From: Dermatophagoides farinae
Taxonomy: Eukaryota; Arthropoda; Arachnida; Sarcoptiformes; Pyroglyphidae
Length of the DNA: 64,000 nt
Direction: 5' to 3'
NCBI RefSeq assembly: GCF_024713945.1
Contig: NC_134681.1
Span: 3,635,501-3,699,500 of the forward strand
Part shown: positions 27,527 to 41,279 of the stretch, piece after piece
Numbering within the stretch: position 1 is the stretch's first letter
How the letters are laid out: every line of letters begins with the position of its first letter
The notes under the pieces: model-generated
What the model was told of the DNA's origin: nothing
Databases searched by the model: none
The model's input: only the letters and a program-made list of their open reading frames with translations
Made by a program: the position numbers and the translations under genes

Positions 27527-29514
27527 ATGCCTATCAACCAAAAATCGTATACAACAACAACAACAGCCACTATTAACAGCGAAAATAATAAACGAAAAAA
27601 AATTAATATACAAAACATAGCAGGCACCATCTCGTCGCCAAGTTTCGTATTAACAGTGATTACAATGTTTACATTGATTTTATTTCTAGCAATGATTGGT
27701 ATGGTTTTTGGTCAACAAACAGGCCAATTACCAAATGGTGCATCATCATCATCATCATCATCGTCATCGTCATCGTCGTCATCATCATCAATAGTTAATA
27801 ATAATCATAAAAATGATTCATCAACATTGAATAAACCTTCAATTTCAAATAGTAATAATTATGCAGCTAGTATTTCATTGCTTACATCAATCAACAATAG
27901 CAATAAACCATCGAATGCTAAACATTCAGGTAAGTGGACTAAATAAAAAAAAACGGAAATGAGTGACCGAAAAAACAATACAGTTTATGCATCAAATATT
28001 TTTCTGAAATCAATCGATTTTACTTGGAAAATATTTTATATGCTACTCATTTTTTTTCTTTCAATACATTAACATCTTGATAAAAATCAAATCAAATCAA
28101 AACAAACGTGAATTAATCAATTTTGAAAAAGAGATGAATTGATTCTCGTTTGAACCATTAAAACAATTAACCTTTGATGATGATGATGATGGTGGCAATT
28201 GATAGACTGACCTAATTAATTGATTTGTTGTTTTTTTTTCGTTTCAATTTTTAAAAGATAAACTTTATGGTTTAAGTTCAAAAGGTTTGTTCACGAATAA
28301 TAATAATAATAATGGTGGTGGTGGTGGTAATTCGGATTCTTCATCTTCAATACCAATTTATGGCTATCAATCGAGACATGTAAGTATTGATTGATTGATC
28401 AAAAAAGTTTTATTGAATTTTTTCTTAATTTTACATTTTTTTTTTTTAGTCAATATTGGATTCCTATCCGAATAGCGGCAGTGGCTATACATCAACGATG
28501 AATAATGGCCAACAGACATATAGTCCGTATTTGATGCCAATAAGTAATTATTACACCGGTAGTAGTTCGACGGTTAGTGCAACGATAACTAGAAGTCCTA
28601 GCTCACCCTACCAGTATACTCATTACTACACACAAGCTGAAAATAATATGCCTTCATCATCGATACAGGATCAAAAAGTGCTGAAAACACCAAATTCAAT
28701 CATCAACAATATAAAAATGGCTAATTTAACTAATGATGCTGATGAAACGGCAACGGCTGCAGCTGAAGATCGTTTGGCTAAACAATTACAATTGGCATTA
28801 CTTTATAATCAATTATTAGCCCTACAACAGTATCGTACGGCATTGTATGGATCAACTGCTGGTTCAGGTCTCACCGGATACAGTGGCTATCAATATGGCT
28901 TCCCGAATACAATATCATCACTATATAATTATTTAGCCGGACAGGATATGAATTTGGAATTATCACCAACGACATCGGCATCAAGCAGTATTGCATCATC
29001 TTCAACGGGCGGATCTAACACTGGTTCGGGTGAAACAAAAAATACCGGCAGTGCAACAAATGGCAAAGAAGTACAAGAAGATCTTCCTTCGTTGTCCGAT
29101 GAAACTCAATTACAAGCATTATCATCGCTTTTATCATATCGACAACAATTGGCCAGTATGTATGGTGGTGGAATGTATGGAAGTGGCCTCGGCAGTAGTT
29201 ATGGTACAGGTCCTGGATCATCTTTATCCAGTCTGTATGGAGGTGGATTAGGTAAGGGTGGATTCGGTTATCCATCCACTCTTTATGGTTCCAGTTATGG
29301 TAGTATTGGTGGTAATAGTATGGGCGGAAGTTCATTTTCAAGCTTATATGGATCAGCTATGCCAACAGGTGTGGGTGGAATAATGTCCAGTTTAGCAGGC
29401 GGCTTATCATCATTGACTGGCGGTAGTGGTTTTGGTACTGGTAGTGGTGGTAGTGGTGGTGGCGGTGGAGGTCTGGGTGTACTTAACTCATTGGGAACAA
29501 TGTTATTCGGTTGA
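27527..29514 (+). CDS. Gly/Ser/Tyr-rich structural protein with signal sequence
   Basis: Exons 27527-27929, 28258-28379 and 28450-29514, GT-AG, phases 1 and 0, giving 529 residues. A hydrophobic segment at residues 39-62 ends in GMVFGQQ and looks like a signal sequence. Met47 inside it is an alternative start that would give a classical cleaved signal peptide. The body has Ser and Asn runs, then a repeated design: a helical Leu/Gln/Tyr segment (residues ~284-308, LQLALLYNQLLALQQYRTAL) before a Gly/Tyr stretch, and a similar one (~394-412, LQALSSLLSYRQQLASMYGG) before a long C-terminal Gly/Ser/Tyr tail with SLYG and SSYG repeats. It resembles silk or cuticle glycine-rich proteins in composition only. 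It sits between an acidic secreted protein and an RR cuticle protein, which supports an extracellular structural role. Confidence 0.8.
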
Positions 29515-29725
29515 TAATTAATCGATATTTTTATATGAATCAACGAATTTGATCTTCACCACTATGTATGGATGGCTCAATCATACATACAAACAAACAA
29601 ACAAACACACCCTCAGATACACATCATTATTATTATCATTGAACTACCGGTATTTTTTTTGTTGTTCGATTTTGATCAATTATTACACAGTAATTCATTT
29701 GTATACACAGATTGCCAGATGATTC

Positions 29726-29731
29726 AATAAA
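29726..29731 (+). terminator. Polyadenylation signal of the Gly/Ser/Tyr-rich gene
   Basis: AATAAA about 210 nt after the stop codon, followed by a genomic poly(A) tract and then AT-rich sequence. A genomic A-run right after the hexamer is a caution. Confidence 0.5.
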
Positions 29732-30240
29732 AATTAAAAAAAAAAAAAAAAAATTTGACATTTCAATCAAACAATTTATGGTTAAGCCCAATAAACCATC
29801 AAAAAACAATCAATCAATCGATTCAGAACAAAAATTCTTTATATTCAAATACTGAGTGGGTGGTGATTTCCGCATTTTGCTTTTCTTTGCCCACTTCAGT
29901 TGTCCAGTCATTTCAGTCAAAAAATGATTGACCAATTAATGTTTGAAATGAATGACGAAGACAAAAAAAATAAGGTGTGCATTATTCAACAGTGGAAAAA
30001 AAACACGAGTAGGAAGATGGATGGAATTGGAAGAGGAATAAATTTGTCAATTTTTTTTCACATTCTTGTTTCCTGTTCTTGTTGTTGTTGCTCTTGTTGT
30101 TGTTGTGTATGTGGCTGGATAAATTATTCGGAAAAAAATGAAATGAAATGAAAAACTTCAAAATAAATGATAAGTGGAAAAAACGAAAATTTTTTTTTTT
30201 CAATTGGCTATTATTAAATACAAATCTATTTATGGGCGTA

Positions 30241-30359
<119 letters not shown>

Positions 30360-30638
30360 TGGTGGTGGATTTCTTTGGCGACATTCAACCAGCGGTGGCG
30401 TCGTTTTATGTGTGTGTGTGCGTGTGTGAGTATCAGTAAATTAATTGTCGTGAACAAAAAAAAAATGAAAAAGAATCGAAATTGTTAGATGATCGGGAAC
30501 AATGAGACAAACAAAAAAAAATAACCGGAAATAAAGGATGTGAGAAACAATTTTTGGAGATAGAGATGGAGAGATGGAGAGAGAGAAAGAGTTTCAAAGT
30601 TTTAGCGTTATTGGTGAATTAAAATTTTTTTCATTTAT

Positions 30639-31564
30639 TTATTTTTTATGATAGCCCAATGGTGCATCATAAATTGGGCCAGCTTTATTAAGCATTGGAT
30701 AAACAGAATCATCGGTACTTAAAATTGGTGCCGATGCTGATGCATATGGTTTTCCACCATACGATGATGCCAATAATGGTGCAGAATCAAGAATCGGTGC
30801 TGCAGGTTCATATTTCGAAAGAATGGCGGCAGCTGGTGCTCCGTGATCCATAAGTGGTCCGGCACCATATGGAGCCGATTCAATAATTGCTGGTGCTGGT
30901 GCTGCTAATGGTGCTGGTTCATAATTAGCCATCATTGGTGCTTCAATACTATGTTGCATAGCAATTGGAGCTGCAACTGGTTCAATTTGTTTGTGAAGAT
31001 ATGGAGCTATATTCAAAGAATTGAGTTATTATCACGGCTCAAAAACAAAACAAAACAGAAAAAAACATACCGACAATAGCAGCAGCTTTATTAATCAATA
31101 CTGATGCTGGATCTTGATCTGGATCAACACCTGGTTCATTTGTTTGAATATTGGCACGGAAACCATGACCATCGGCAACATAGTTGACTACACGAACACG
31201 GCCATCAATGGTTCGAAGACCATATGAACCATGTGCCATGCCTGGACTGCCGGTTTCACGACGGAATGTACCACCGGTAGCATGATCTTCATTATAACCG
31301 AAAGCATAGTTGCCCAAACTCTGATTACAAAAAGAAAAAGAGAGATGGAAAAAAAATGTTGTGAGAACAAAATCAAAAAAAAGAGACCAATGTTAAGGTT
31401 AACGAAAACCATTTGTGTTTATGGTAAACACACACACATACATCTTGTGATCTAAATTGAGCTGAATGTCCAGTGTTGACCATGGCTGGACCATGCATTG
31501 GATTACCGTTGATGTTGACGGCACATACACCAACCATCACAAAAATAGCAAAAAAGAATTTCAT
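30639..31564 (-). CDS. Ala/Pro-rich cuticle protein with RR chitin-binding domain
   Basis: Structural cuticle protein. Exons 31564-31442, 31320-31071 and 31006-30639, GT-AG, phases 0 and 1, giving 246 residues. The signal peptide is MKFFFAIFVMVGVCAVNING. The chitin-binding RR domain lies in exon 2: LGNYAFGYNEDHATGGTFRR, then GMAHGSYGLRTIDGRVRVVN and YVADGHGFRANIQTNEPG, matching the Rebers-Riddiford consensus. It is followed by an Ala/Pro/Tyr-rich C-terminal half with AP and SAP repeats typical of arachnid cuticle proteins. The TAA stop runs straight into AATAAATAAA on the coding strand, so a polyadenylation hexamer is immediately adjacent. Upstream, an acceptor (AG at 31601-31600) just before the start and a GTAAGT donor near 32074 suggest a 5' UTR intron of about 475 nt. 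It shares domain type and exon pattern with the RR gene at 18.4-20.4 kb. Confidence 0.94.
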
Positions 31565-34500
31565 TTTTTTTTCGTTTTGATTGTTGATAGAATAAAATCC
31601 TGAGAATCAGAAGTAAAAGAAGAGAAAAAAAAATAAGAATAAAACATTAGATCGAACACACAACACACACACAAGAATATAGAGAGAAACAAAAAAAAAC
31701 TGAATCAAATTCAATCGAGACAAAAAAAAATCAAACCGTTCATTTGTATTGTGGAGATACGAATGTATTCATTGACATTCGATCCAAAATAACAAATGTA
31801 CCGGTATATTAATCTACAATTATCAATGGATTGATCCACATTGATATTGAGAGTTTTGAATTTTTCTCGATTAAAAAAAAAAATAAATGGCCGGAATTTG
31901 TTGTTGATGACAAAAAAAAAATGAAAAATGAAAATTCACACAACACAAACACATGATGATACACACACGATGACAAACGATGGCAGCCAGAATATTCATG
32001 ATGAATAAACGAAACACATACACAATGGTGGTGATGAATTTAAAATTTTTTCAAAACAACAAAAAAAAAGACTTACTCAATTATAATGATGTGATGTGAT
32101 TAAGAAGAAAAAAAAATGGGTCGAAATTGAATGTTTTTTTTTTCTTACTATTTGATTTCTTGTAACGTCGTATAACGCTTGTAAATATATAATGTAATGT
32201 GATTTGATTTGATTTGATGATGATAATGATAATGATGATGATTCAACACGTTTAATAGTCTATCTGGCATGCCAATTGTTTAATATTCAAGTTTTTATAG
32301 TGATCGGTCAACAATTTCTGATCCAAAAAAAAAAAAAAAAAACAGCAGAAGCAATAAAAACAGAAACATCTCTCTCTCTCTTTTATTTCATTATAATGAT
32401 ATTATTATGTGATCCATTTGGAATAGTAGCTACCACACACACACGACCACATAATCATTTCAAAGTTGAACTCACCTGTTGTTGTTGTTGTTGTTGCACG
32501 TGTTCATGTTCATGGAACAATTTTTCTATTTGTTCATTCATAATGAACAAACAGAAAAAAAAGAGAGAAAAAATTTGAAACAATCAACAGTGGTGAAGGT
32601 GGTGGTGGTGGTGGTGGTGTTGGACATTTAATAATTATTATTATTTTAATTGATAATTGATAATGATGATGGACATATATGTAGAAAAAAAATAATAGAT
32701 TGGAGAACGCCTAAATGAATTGATCATACTCACCCCATTTACCAATAAAACAAAAACAAAAAAAAATTTCGTTTTATTGATCGGAAATATTTCAATTTCT
32801 TTTTTTAGCCATTTGATTAATCAATCAATCAATCAATTGACCAATTTTTCATAGTTGGGCGGTGTGTGGAATTTTTCTTTTTTATTTTTTTTTTTTGGGA
32901 GAAAAAAAATTTCTCTTGTTTTGGAACAAACTCCGTAATCAATTATTATCCAAAAGAAGAAGAAAAATTTTTTTTTCTTTTGATAAGAATCATTCTAGCA
33001 GATAATGGCGATGAATTTTTGTGTGTGTGTGTATGTTGAATGAATTAACTGTCTGAACAATTTTAAAATCATTTCATGATGATGATGATGATGATGGTGA
33101 TGTCAACTTGATAAGAAACAAAAAAAAAAACTTGACTAAAACGACACGATAAACAAGTGAATGAGTGAGTGAATGAATGAATGAAAGTGAGAAAGAATGG
33201 CCATTTTAAGAAGAAAAAGAACGTGAAACACAATGAAATGAAAAACAAAAACGAAAAAAAAATTGTAATCATTGAATTTGAAATGTAAAAGTATATAGCA
33301 TAATTATTACAATTCTTAAAACTTTTATAACTCTCACCATCCGTGTTTGTCTATCACAACTTTTTGTTTTGTTTTTGTTTTTGTTTTGTCTATTATCACC
33401 ACATTTTAAATCATTTTTCAACCGTTTAGTTGTCATTTTTTTTGTTTTCTTCATTTTTGCTACCTATTTGAGATTAAAATTAAAGAATGTACATGTGTGT
33501 ACAACGACGACGACGAAGACGACAGTGGAGATATTTCTTGTTGACAAACAAACAAAAACTGTATCCATGAGAAAGATTTATTTTGAAAATTGCTGTATCA
33601 TCATCACCATCATCATAATCATTCACATCCACCGTTTGGCTCGGGTTTTTATGATGATTTAATAGAAAAAAGAATGAATATATGGCTAGCCAGCCAGTTA
33701 GAACAACAAAACATTGTCCAAATTATTTTGATTGTTTGTTGTTTTTTTTTTGATGATTCCAATTCGAATTATTATCATTTTGTTTTGTTTATTGCTCCTC
33801 AGAATGATTAATTTTTTTTATTTATTTATTTATTTCGTATAAAATATTTTGGCAATGAAAAATAAAAACACTGAACACACGTGTATCATGAATGAATGAA
33901 TGGTCCATCCATTTATAATGAATGGACCTTCAATAACAATACACCAATGATAATGATAATGGTAATGATTGCCATTCACAAATGGGTATATATCACTCAT
34001 TTGAACAATAATAATAATAATAATAACAACAACAACAACAACGAAAAAAAAACCTCGAAATTCTAATCCAATTATAGTTGGTCAAATGATGATGATTTAA
34101 TGAATATATATGAAAATGGCCACAAAACAAATGGTGATCATTTGCCAAAAAAAAAATAATGATAAAATCAAAATGCCTAAAATGATTATTATTAATCTTG
34201 AGCAGCAGCAGCAAAAAAATGCAAAAATCGACGATTAATAAACACAACGAACAAATGAAAAAAAAAATGAAAAAAACAATTCAAGGTGATAATAATCCGC
34301 GCGCAAAAAAAATGGAAAATTTAATCATAATAAACATCATTGGGGCCAGTTTTTTTTTCTTCTTCTAATGAACATTATTGCCATTTCTAATCATTTTATT
34401 TCATTCAATTCAATTCAAATCAAATTCAATCCAATCAAACACAAACGCATGCATGCACTATATTTAATCAACACTAATTCAATGGGCGACAATTTTTTTT

Positions 34501-37500
34501 TTTTGGCCGTCTCGATTAAGCTAATCGTTTTGAAGACAACAACAAATGTCCAATGTCGAATTATGCATGAAATTAGCTAATGGATATCAGACATATAGAC
34601 ACTTATTATACATATATAAGATACAAATGCAAAATAAACTGACCAACTGAATAACTGTTTGGACCATTTTTGTTTGTTTGTTTGTTTGTTATTCATCAAG
34701 TAATCGTTGAAACTTGACTTTCTTTTTTTTATGATGATGATGATCTTTCCATTTCATGAAAAAAAAATGGATTTCTATTCATCATCATAATCATAATCAC
34801 ATTTCTAGAGCTAAATAATTGTCATTTCATTGCCGCTGCCACTGTCAACAACAATTTGTTTGCTGTGTCCGGCTATATCGTAGAAAGAAAAAAAAAATGG
34901 CAACAACATTGAAACAGTGACAATTTGTCACTTTTTTTTAAAAAAAAGTTGATTTGGTGTTTTTTTTTTTTTTTTTTTTTTTTGGTTGATAGAATAACAA
35001 TTCCGAAGACCAACACCATTGGCTACTTTTCAATTGTTGGAAATTTTTTTTTTGTTGTTGTTGTTGTTGTTCATTTTCGCAATCATCATTTTGTCCAATT
35101 TGAATATTGAATAATTGAAAATTTGAAAATTTTTTTCTTTATTGTGTCTATAAATAAATTCAACGTGTCCAAAAAAAAAAAAAAAAAATAAAATAAAATC
35201 CGCTGTGGTCAATACACATTCATGAGTGAAGATCAATTTTCATCATTGTCTATTAAAAATGAAAATCACTATCTCTATCGCTTGTGCCATCCTCAATTTT
35301 TTTTTTCATTGTCTCTTGGAACACCGACATTCAATGTTTTTTTTGTTTTTTGTTGTTTTGAAATTCAGACAAACAAAATTCAATCAAGTGATTAAAACAA
35401 AAAAATAATCAACTTAAGAATATTTAGGGATTATTGTTATTACTCTGTTTTTCATTCATAAATAAAGAGAAATTGTCACACATTCATTGTTGTTGTCGTC
35501 GTATTGCATAATAATAGATTGCATTCGCTCACATACACATACACACACAGACACAAGTAGCTCTTACTCAATCATTCATCATTGATGATCAATCTGTTTT
35601 TTTTTTCGATTCGATTTCTTGAAATGGAAAAAATGAAATGAAATTCAAATCGATACATTTTTTCCCCTAATCTTTTGTTGTTGTTGCAAATATTACGTCA
35701 AAACAAATGAAATAAAAATACTGTTGCTGTTCAGAATTAAATCTAATAGTTATGTTGCCCTTCACTTAATGATTGATTGATTGATTGATCACTTGTGGCT
35801 ATTTAAATGTTTTTTTTTTTTTGAAAGAGAAAAACAAATCAAGAAGTACGACAGCAACAACAACAAATCATTCGATCAATTATTATTGGTATTATCGATG
35901 AGATAATTAGGCTAATTATTTATTTACACACGTACATAATTTTCACATTTCGTATATATATATATATATCGATTTCAAAATCTAAAAATATTTGTACAAC
36001 AATTATTACAACATCATCATCAATATATTTACATCTCTGTCTATCTCTATCTCTGTTTCAGTGATTTTTGATCGCATTACCGCCACCGCCACCACTGCCA
36101 CCACCACCACCACCAGCGGCACAAACACCACCCAACTAATATTTTGAATTTTTTTCCCTTTTTTTTTTATTTTGCATTTCATTTTTATTGGCTTTTCTTT
36201 GCTTTGCATTTGCTTTGAATGGTTGCCATTTCTTTGATTTTTTCTTCTCCACCACAATCACAATTTTGAAGATGAGAAGAAAGAAAATAACAACAACAAA
36301 AATCTAATCTATGCGATTAGGTCTAATGTCGTTTAAAGAGCTTTTTTCTGTCTGTTTGTTTGTTTGTCTCTGTTATTTTTTTTTTTTTATTGTTACACCA
36401 ATTGATCATCATTTAATCAATTGTTTGTGTTTGTGTATGCGTGAAGATTTTTTTTTACGATTTTTTTTCCAAAAGAAAAAAAAATTCGCATCACTATGAC
36501 AACAACAGCAGCAGCAGCAGTAACAACAACAACCTGTTGACTGGATACAAACTTATAAACATCCTCATCATAATGTTGATGATGAGGCAACCAAAAAAAA
36601 AAACATACACAGCTGATTGGTCAATGATGGTCATTTTTTTCTGCCAAAAAAAAAAATTTAATCCATTTTATACTGATAAAATGTCAATTCTACTGAATGA
36701 AAATGAAAAAATAATGACAAAGAAAGACAGACATTTTTATCATCATAACATCATCATTTACCTTTATTATTTTTAATGTACAATTCCGTTTATAGATAAA
36801 TGAAAAAAAATAGACGCAAAATAATGAGATTGTGTCCATGTTGTGTGTGTGTCCGTGTGTGTTTATTTTTTTTTCAAATGAATGTTATAATTATAGGGCA
36901 ATTATAATGCTATTATTGACATCATGGTCATGGCGTGTCAATACTATTCTTTACTTTTGCATTTTGATTGAATTGAATCAAATCTCAACAAATAGAAAGA
37001 AACGAAAATAAAAACAAAAACATTATAAAGATTAACAATGGTGGCCAATCTATTACATTGATCACAAACACGCACACACACACATTATATGAATAATCAA
37101 AAAAAAAAAAAAAAAATGGAGAGCCAATTGTAAATCACACAATCAACAACCACCTGTTGGATTTATAATTTTATTTTTTTCGTGTGTGTGTGTGTGTGTG
37201 TGTATATTTGACAACATTAAACAATTCGATTTGATTAGCAGCAACAGCAGCAGCAGCAGCATATTTTAGCATTGATTTTGATTATTTTTCTGTTTTGTTT
37301 TTGGGTGGGTTTCCACCTTTTCATTGACCATGTATACATAATGTTTCATTGACCATCATCGATGTGTCTATTATGATGGGTGTCACCAATCATCATCATC
37401 ATTATCATTATCATATATTAATTGTTCTCATTTTCATTCATTTTGAGATTTGTGTCCAATTTTTGTTTTCATCGAAAGATTATTTTCTTTTTTTTTCATT

Positions 37501-40500
37501 TTAACAATTCCATTTCCATTCATTGAATTACTGGGCAATTGTTAAATTGGCATTCTTTTTGGTGGTGGTGGTCGTCATTTGTTCATTTTTCGAATGACAG
37601 CTTTTTTTCTGATTTGATGATTGATCGATGATGACAACAATAACAGTAACAACAACAACAACAGTTTCATACTACTGTTGTTGCTGTGTTAGTAGTAATT
37701 TTATTTCTTCATTGATGAATAACTAAAATTGCAATATCATCGCCATCATTTGGATCACACATTGTGGATTGTTGTCGCGCCCTATTTATTATATATCGAT
37801 ATGTATTTGGTCCTACGCTCATTTTTTTTTTTTTTTTTTTGATCAATAATCAAGGTCTAAATACAATGTAATAAAAGTCAATGAATGAATTGGAGAAGTG
37901 AAAAAAAATGTCTATATGCGTGTGTGTGTGTGTGTGTGTGTGTGGTGATATGGTCAAATCTCATTGATTAAATAAATTTCATGTTTTCGTGTTTTTTTTT
38001 CTTTCATTTCATTCCATCCGGTCTATTTTATTCATCCAAATTGGGGAGAGAATTGCAATCAATCAATCCAAAAGAAAAAAAAAGAAAAAAGCAGCGCCTT
38101 ATATGAATAAAATTGAATTGTTGTCGTTGGCAATTGTAACAGGTATGTCAACAATGATCAAACTGATCAAATCTGCTTTGTGGTTAAAATTTTAAATTTT
38201 TTTTTGTTTGAGCTTATTGGTAATAATTAACCAATTGTCATCAATTTAATAAAAATTAGGTCGATTCAATTATCTAGAAACTGGTGATGGATTAATCGGT
38301 TTAACCGTTTTTTTTTTGTATTTTCATAATAAGGAAAAAAAACAACAACAATTTGGATTCCGGCTATATTTATCCAATAAATCTCTCTCTCTCTCTTTTC
38401 TCAATCTTATTGTGTTGTTTATGTTTTTTTTTTCATGGTGAGTTCATGAAAAACAAAAACAAAAAACAAAAAAAAAAACAAAAGTGAAAGTGTCAAACAG
38501 TTGACCTCAAATCAATTTTTTTTGTTGTTCATTGCTTCTATAGACTACACACACACACGATGAACATGTATAGAAAGAGAGAGAGAGAGAAAAAATTCTT
38601 AATAAAACACGTGTTTGAAATGGTGTTCAATTTAATCATTCCAAAAGATTGGGCATTTTTTTTTATTTTCATAGACAAGAAATAAAAAAGATGGACGATA
38701 AGACATGTATACACACACACACACACACACACATTTGAATGATCTAATGAATTGGCAAAAACATTTGTTTCTTTCGTCGTTGTCTATGTTTATGATACGA
38801 CGGTGGTAATCGTATTTTTATTTTTCTGGGATTATCATTCATCATCAGTCTTTATTATTCACTCATTCATAAATGATGTTATCATCGAAAAAAAACCACA
38901 TATAATCACCAAACAATAAACAATATTTGCCATAAAAAAAAATTTGATCAAAATCAAAATCAAAATCACGATATTGACCATGATGATTTGTATGATTATT
39001 ATCACAACCATTCATATTTATTATTCGATCATAATTATATATTCATCATTTATAATTATTATTATTTTTTTTGTTTCAATTTTAAATTAAAAAACAAGAA
39101 TAAAAACTGTCCACTTGTTGTTGATAGAAATTTAATCAATTTGTCATCTATCTGTTTTCGATTACCATTGGCCATCATCATCAGACCCCATGGTAATCAT
39201 CATCATCATCATCATCATCATGTAAATTATATCCATCTTCTTCATTTTCAACAAATGAAAAAAAAAACAAAAAAAATTTCATTTTAGTGTGACACAGTGT
39301 CAAGGTTTTTATTCACACACACACACACCACACACACACAATTCTTTTACAATGAATAGAATGGGATAGAATGAATGTTATCATTATAGCCAATCGTCAT
39401 GATAATCATCATCATCATCATGATAATGATGATAATCCACAAACGCACACACACACACAGACAAAGCAATAAGCAAGTTTTTTGGTTCATGAACTTAATG
39501 AAAATAAAAAAAATAAAAATCATCGTCATGATCATCATCAACAATAATAATAATAATAACAGCAACAACAAGGAACCTTATTTTCTATTGTTTAAATCAT
39601 GTATGTAAAGTTGTTTCTGGAACAAATAAAACAACGAAAATAAAAAAACAACAACAACATGCATCACATAATCATGGCAAACACACAACACACACACACA
39701 CACACACACACATGGAAACTATCAATGTCAATTTGATCATTGATGATCAATGGAATTTCTCCAATTTTGTTGTCATTCCACCTTTTTTTTCGTATGAAAT
39801 TCACAGAACAGATTTGGATAACAAAACAGAAAAAAAATTATCAAATTGAATCAAATCAAATCGAGCATCAAACATCAGCCACTAATAAATTGTTTATGAT
39901 GATCCAAAGCAGCAACAGCAGTGTATTGACCTGAAAAAAAATTAAATCTGATTAAATCTAAATATGATTTGCATTGATCATCTATGTGTACGCGTGTGTC
40001 TGTTTACACGTGTCATTTATTCAAGTAAAACAAAACAAAATAAAAACAAAAAAAAACAGCTGAGCTGTTTCGATGAAAATAGGTGTCAACAATCATCATC
40101 CATCATAAATGATGATGATCTAATTCGTTGTAGTGGACGCAGAAGAAAAAATCATTTTGATTGATCAATGAAATCAACTCTAATGAATTATTTATTTAAT
40201 AGATGAACGAATAAACAAAACAAAAAAACGAAGAAAACGATACATTTTTCTTTCCTTCATTTCATCATCATTATCATATTTGTAAATTTGTGAATCAAAA
40301 AAAAAAAAAAAAAAAAAATTTTTGTTGTTTGTCACAGCTGCAGTTTATGGTCAGGGCGTCATATAAATGCATGAATTTCAAATCGATTGATTGATCGATC
40401 TATCCATCCATCGATCGATCGATAGATTGCAATGAATGAATAAATGAACAACACTATTGCCCGCTGTCAAGGACAATTAAATCGCATATTTTGTTTTGAT

Positions 40501-41279
40501 TTCAAATTGAACATCATCATGATCCAATTTTTTTTTCTTCAATTCCAATTCCAATTGTATTTTAGCCAATAGTTTTGATTTTCAAGGTTGTACGAAAAAA
40601 AAGGAATGTGACGATTTTCGTTGCTTTTGTTTTGTTTTTTTTTGTTGTTGTTTTCGATACGAAAAAAGCACAGAAATCGATTGCCAATCAATCAATTAAA
40701 ATAATCATAATGTGGCGCCATAAAAAAAAATTTTCACTTTTATTTCTGGTTTCGAATTTTCTTTTTGTTTTTTTTTCACCAGAAAAAGAAGGAAATTTTT
40801 TTTTTATGACCACACAACAACAAAATCAGCTGGGCGTTTTTCATTTTGATAAGTTTTTTTTTATATATTTCGTTTGTTTTTATTTTTCTTCTTCTTTGTA
40901 ATTTGAATCATATAATAATTTTGAATGGCTAAAAATTCAAATTTCACTTTTGATCCATTCGATGGATCGATCAATCGATTGATTGAGAAATTATCATCAA
41001 TGACACAGTGAATTAAATTCCTTAATTAGGTGTGTCTTGATTACAGTGTGTGTGTGTCAGTGTGTTTTTGAAGGTCAAATCTAATAATTTAAATGTGTGA
41101 ATTTTTGTTTTGATTTTATGTAAAAAAGAAATGACCAAAATGAAATTTAGATATAAACAAACACGCGTTTTATTTTTTATTTTTGATTTAGATTTTGATT
41201 GATTGAGAAATCACAAATTAAAAACAACAAATATTAGTGCAAATTTGAACGAATAAACTAGTTTGAGTATTGTTTTTTT
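31565..41279. other. Gene-poor spacer, nearly 10 kb
   Basis: Apart from a probable 5' UTR exon of the cuticle gene (near 32075-32265), I find no supportable gene. The sequence is AT-rich with many GAT/CAT, GTT/CAA, CA/GT and poly(A/T) tracts. Short E-box-like CACGTG palindromes occur (for example AAACACGTGTTT near 38607). ORFs here are repeat-coded or lack conserved character. Confidence 0.55.
32292..32299 (-). promoter_or_regulatory. Candidate TATA box for the Ala/Pro-rich cuticle gene
   Basis: The minus strand reads TATAAAAA here. A leader exon ending at a GTAAGT donor near 32074 would start about 30 bp downstream of it, which would suit the RR cuticle gene at 30639-31564. Inference only. 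Confidence 0.3.
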
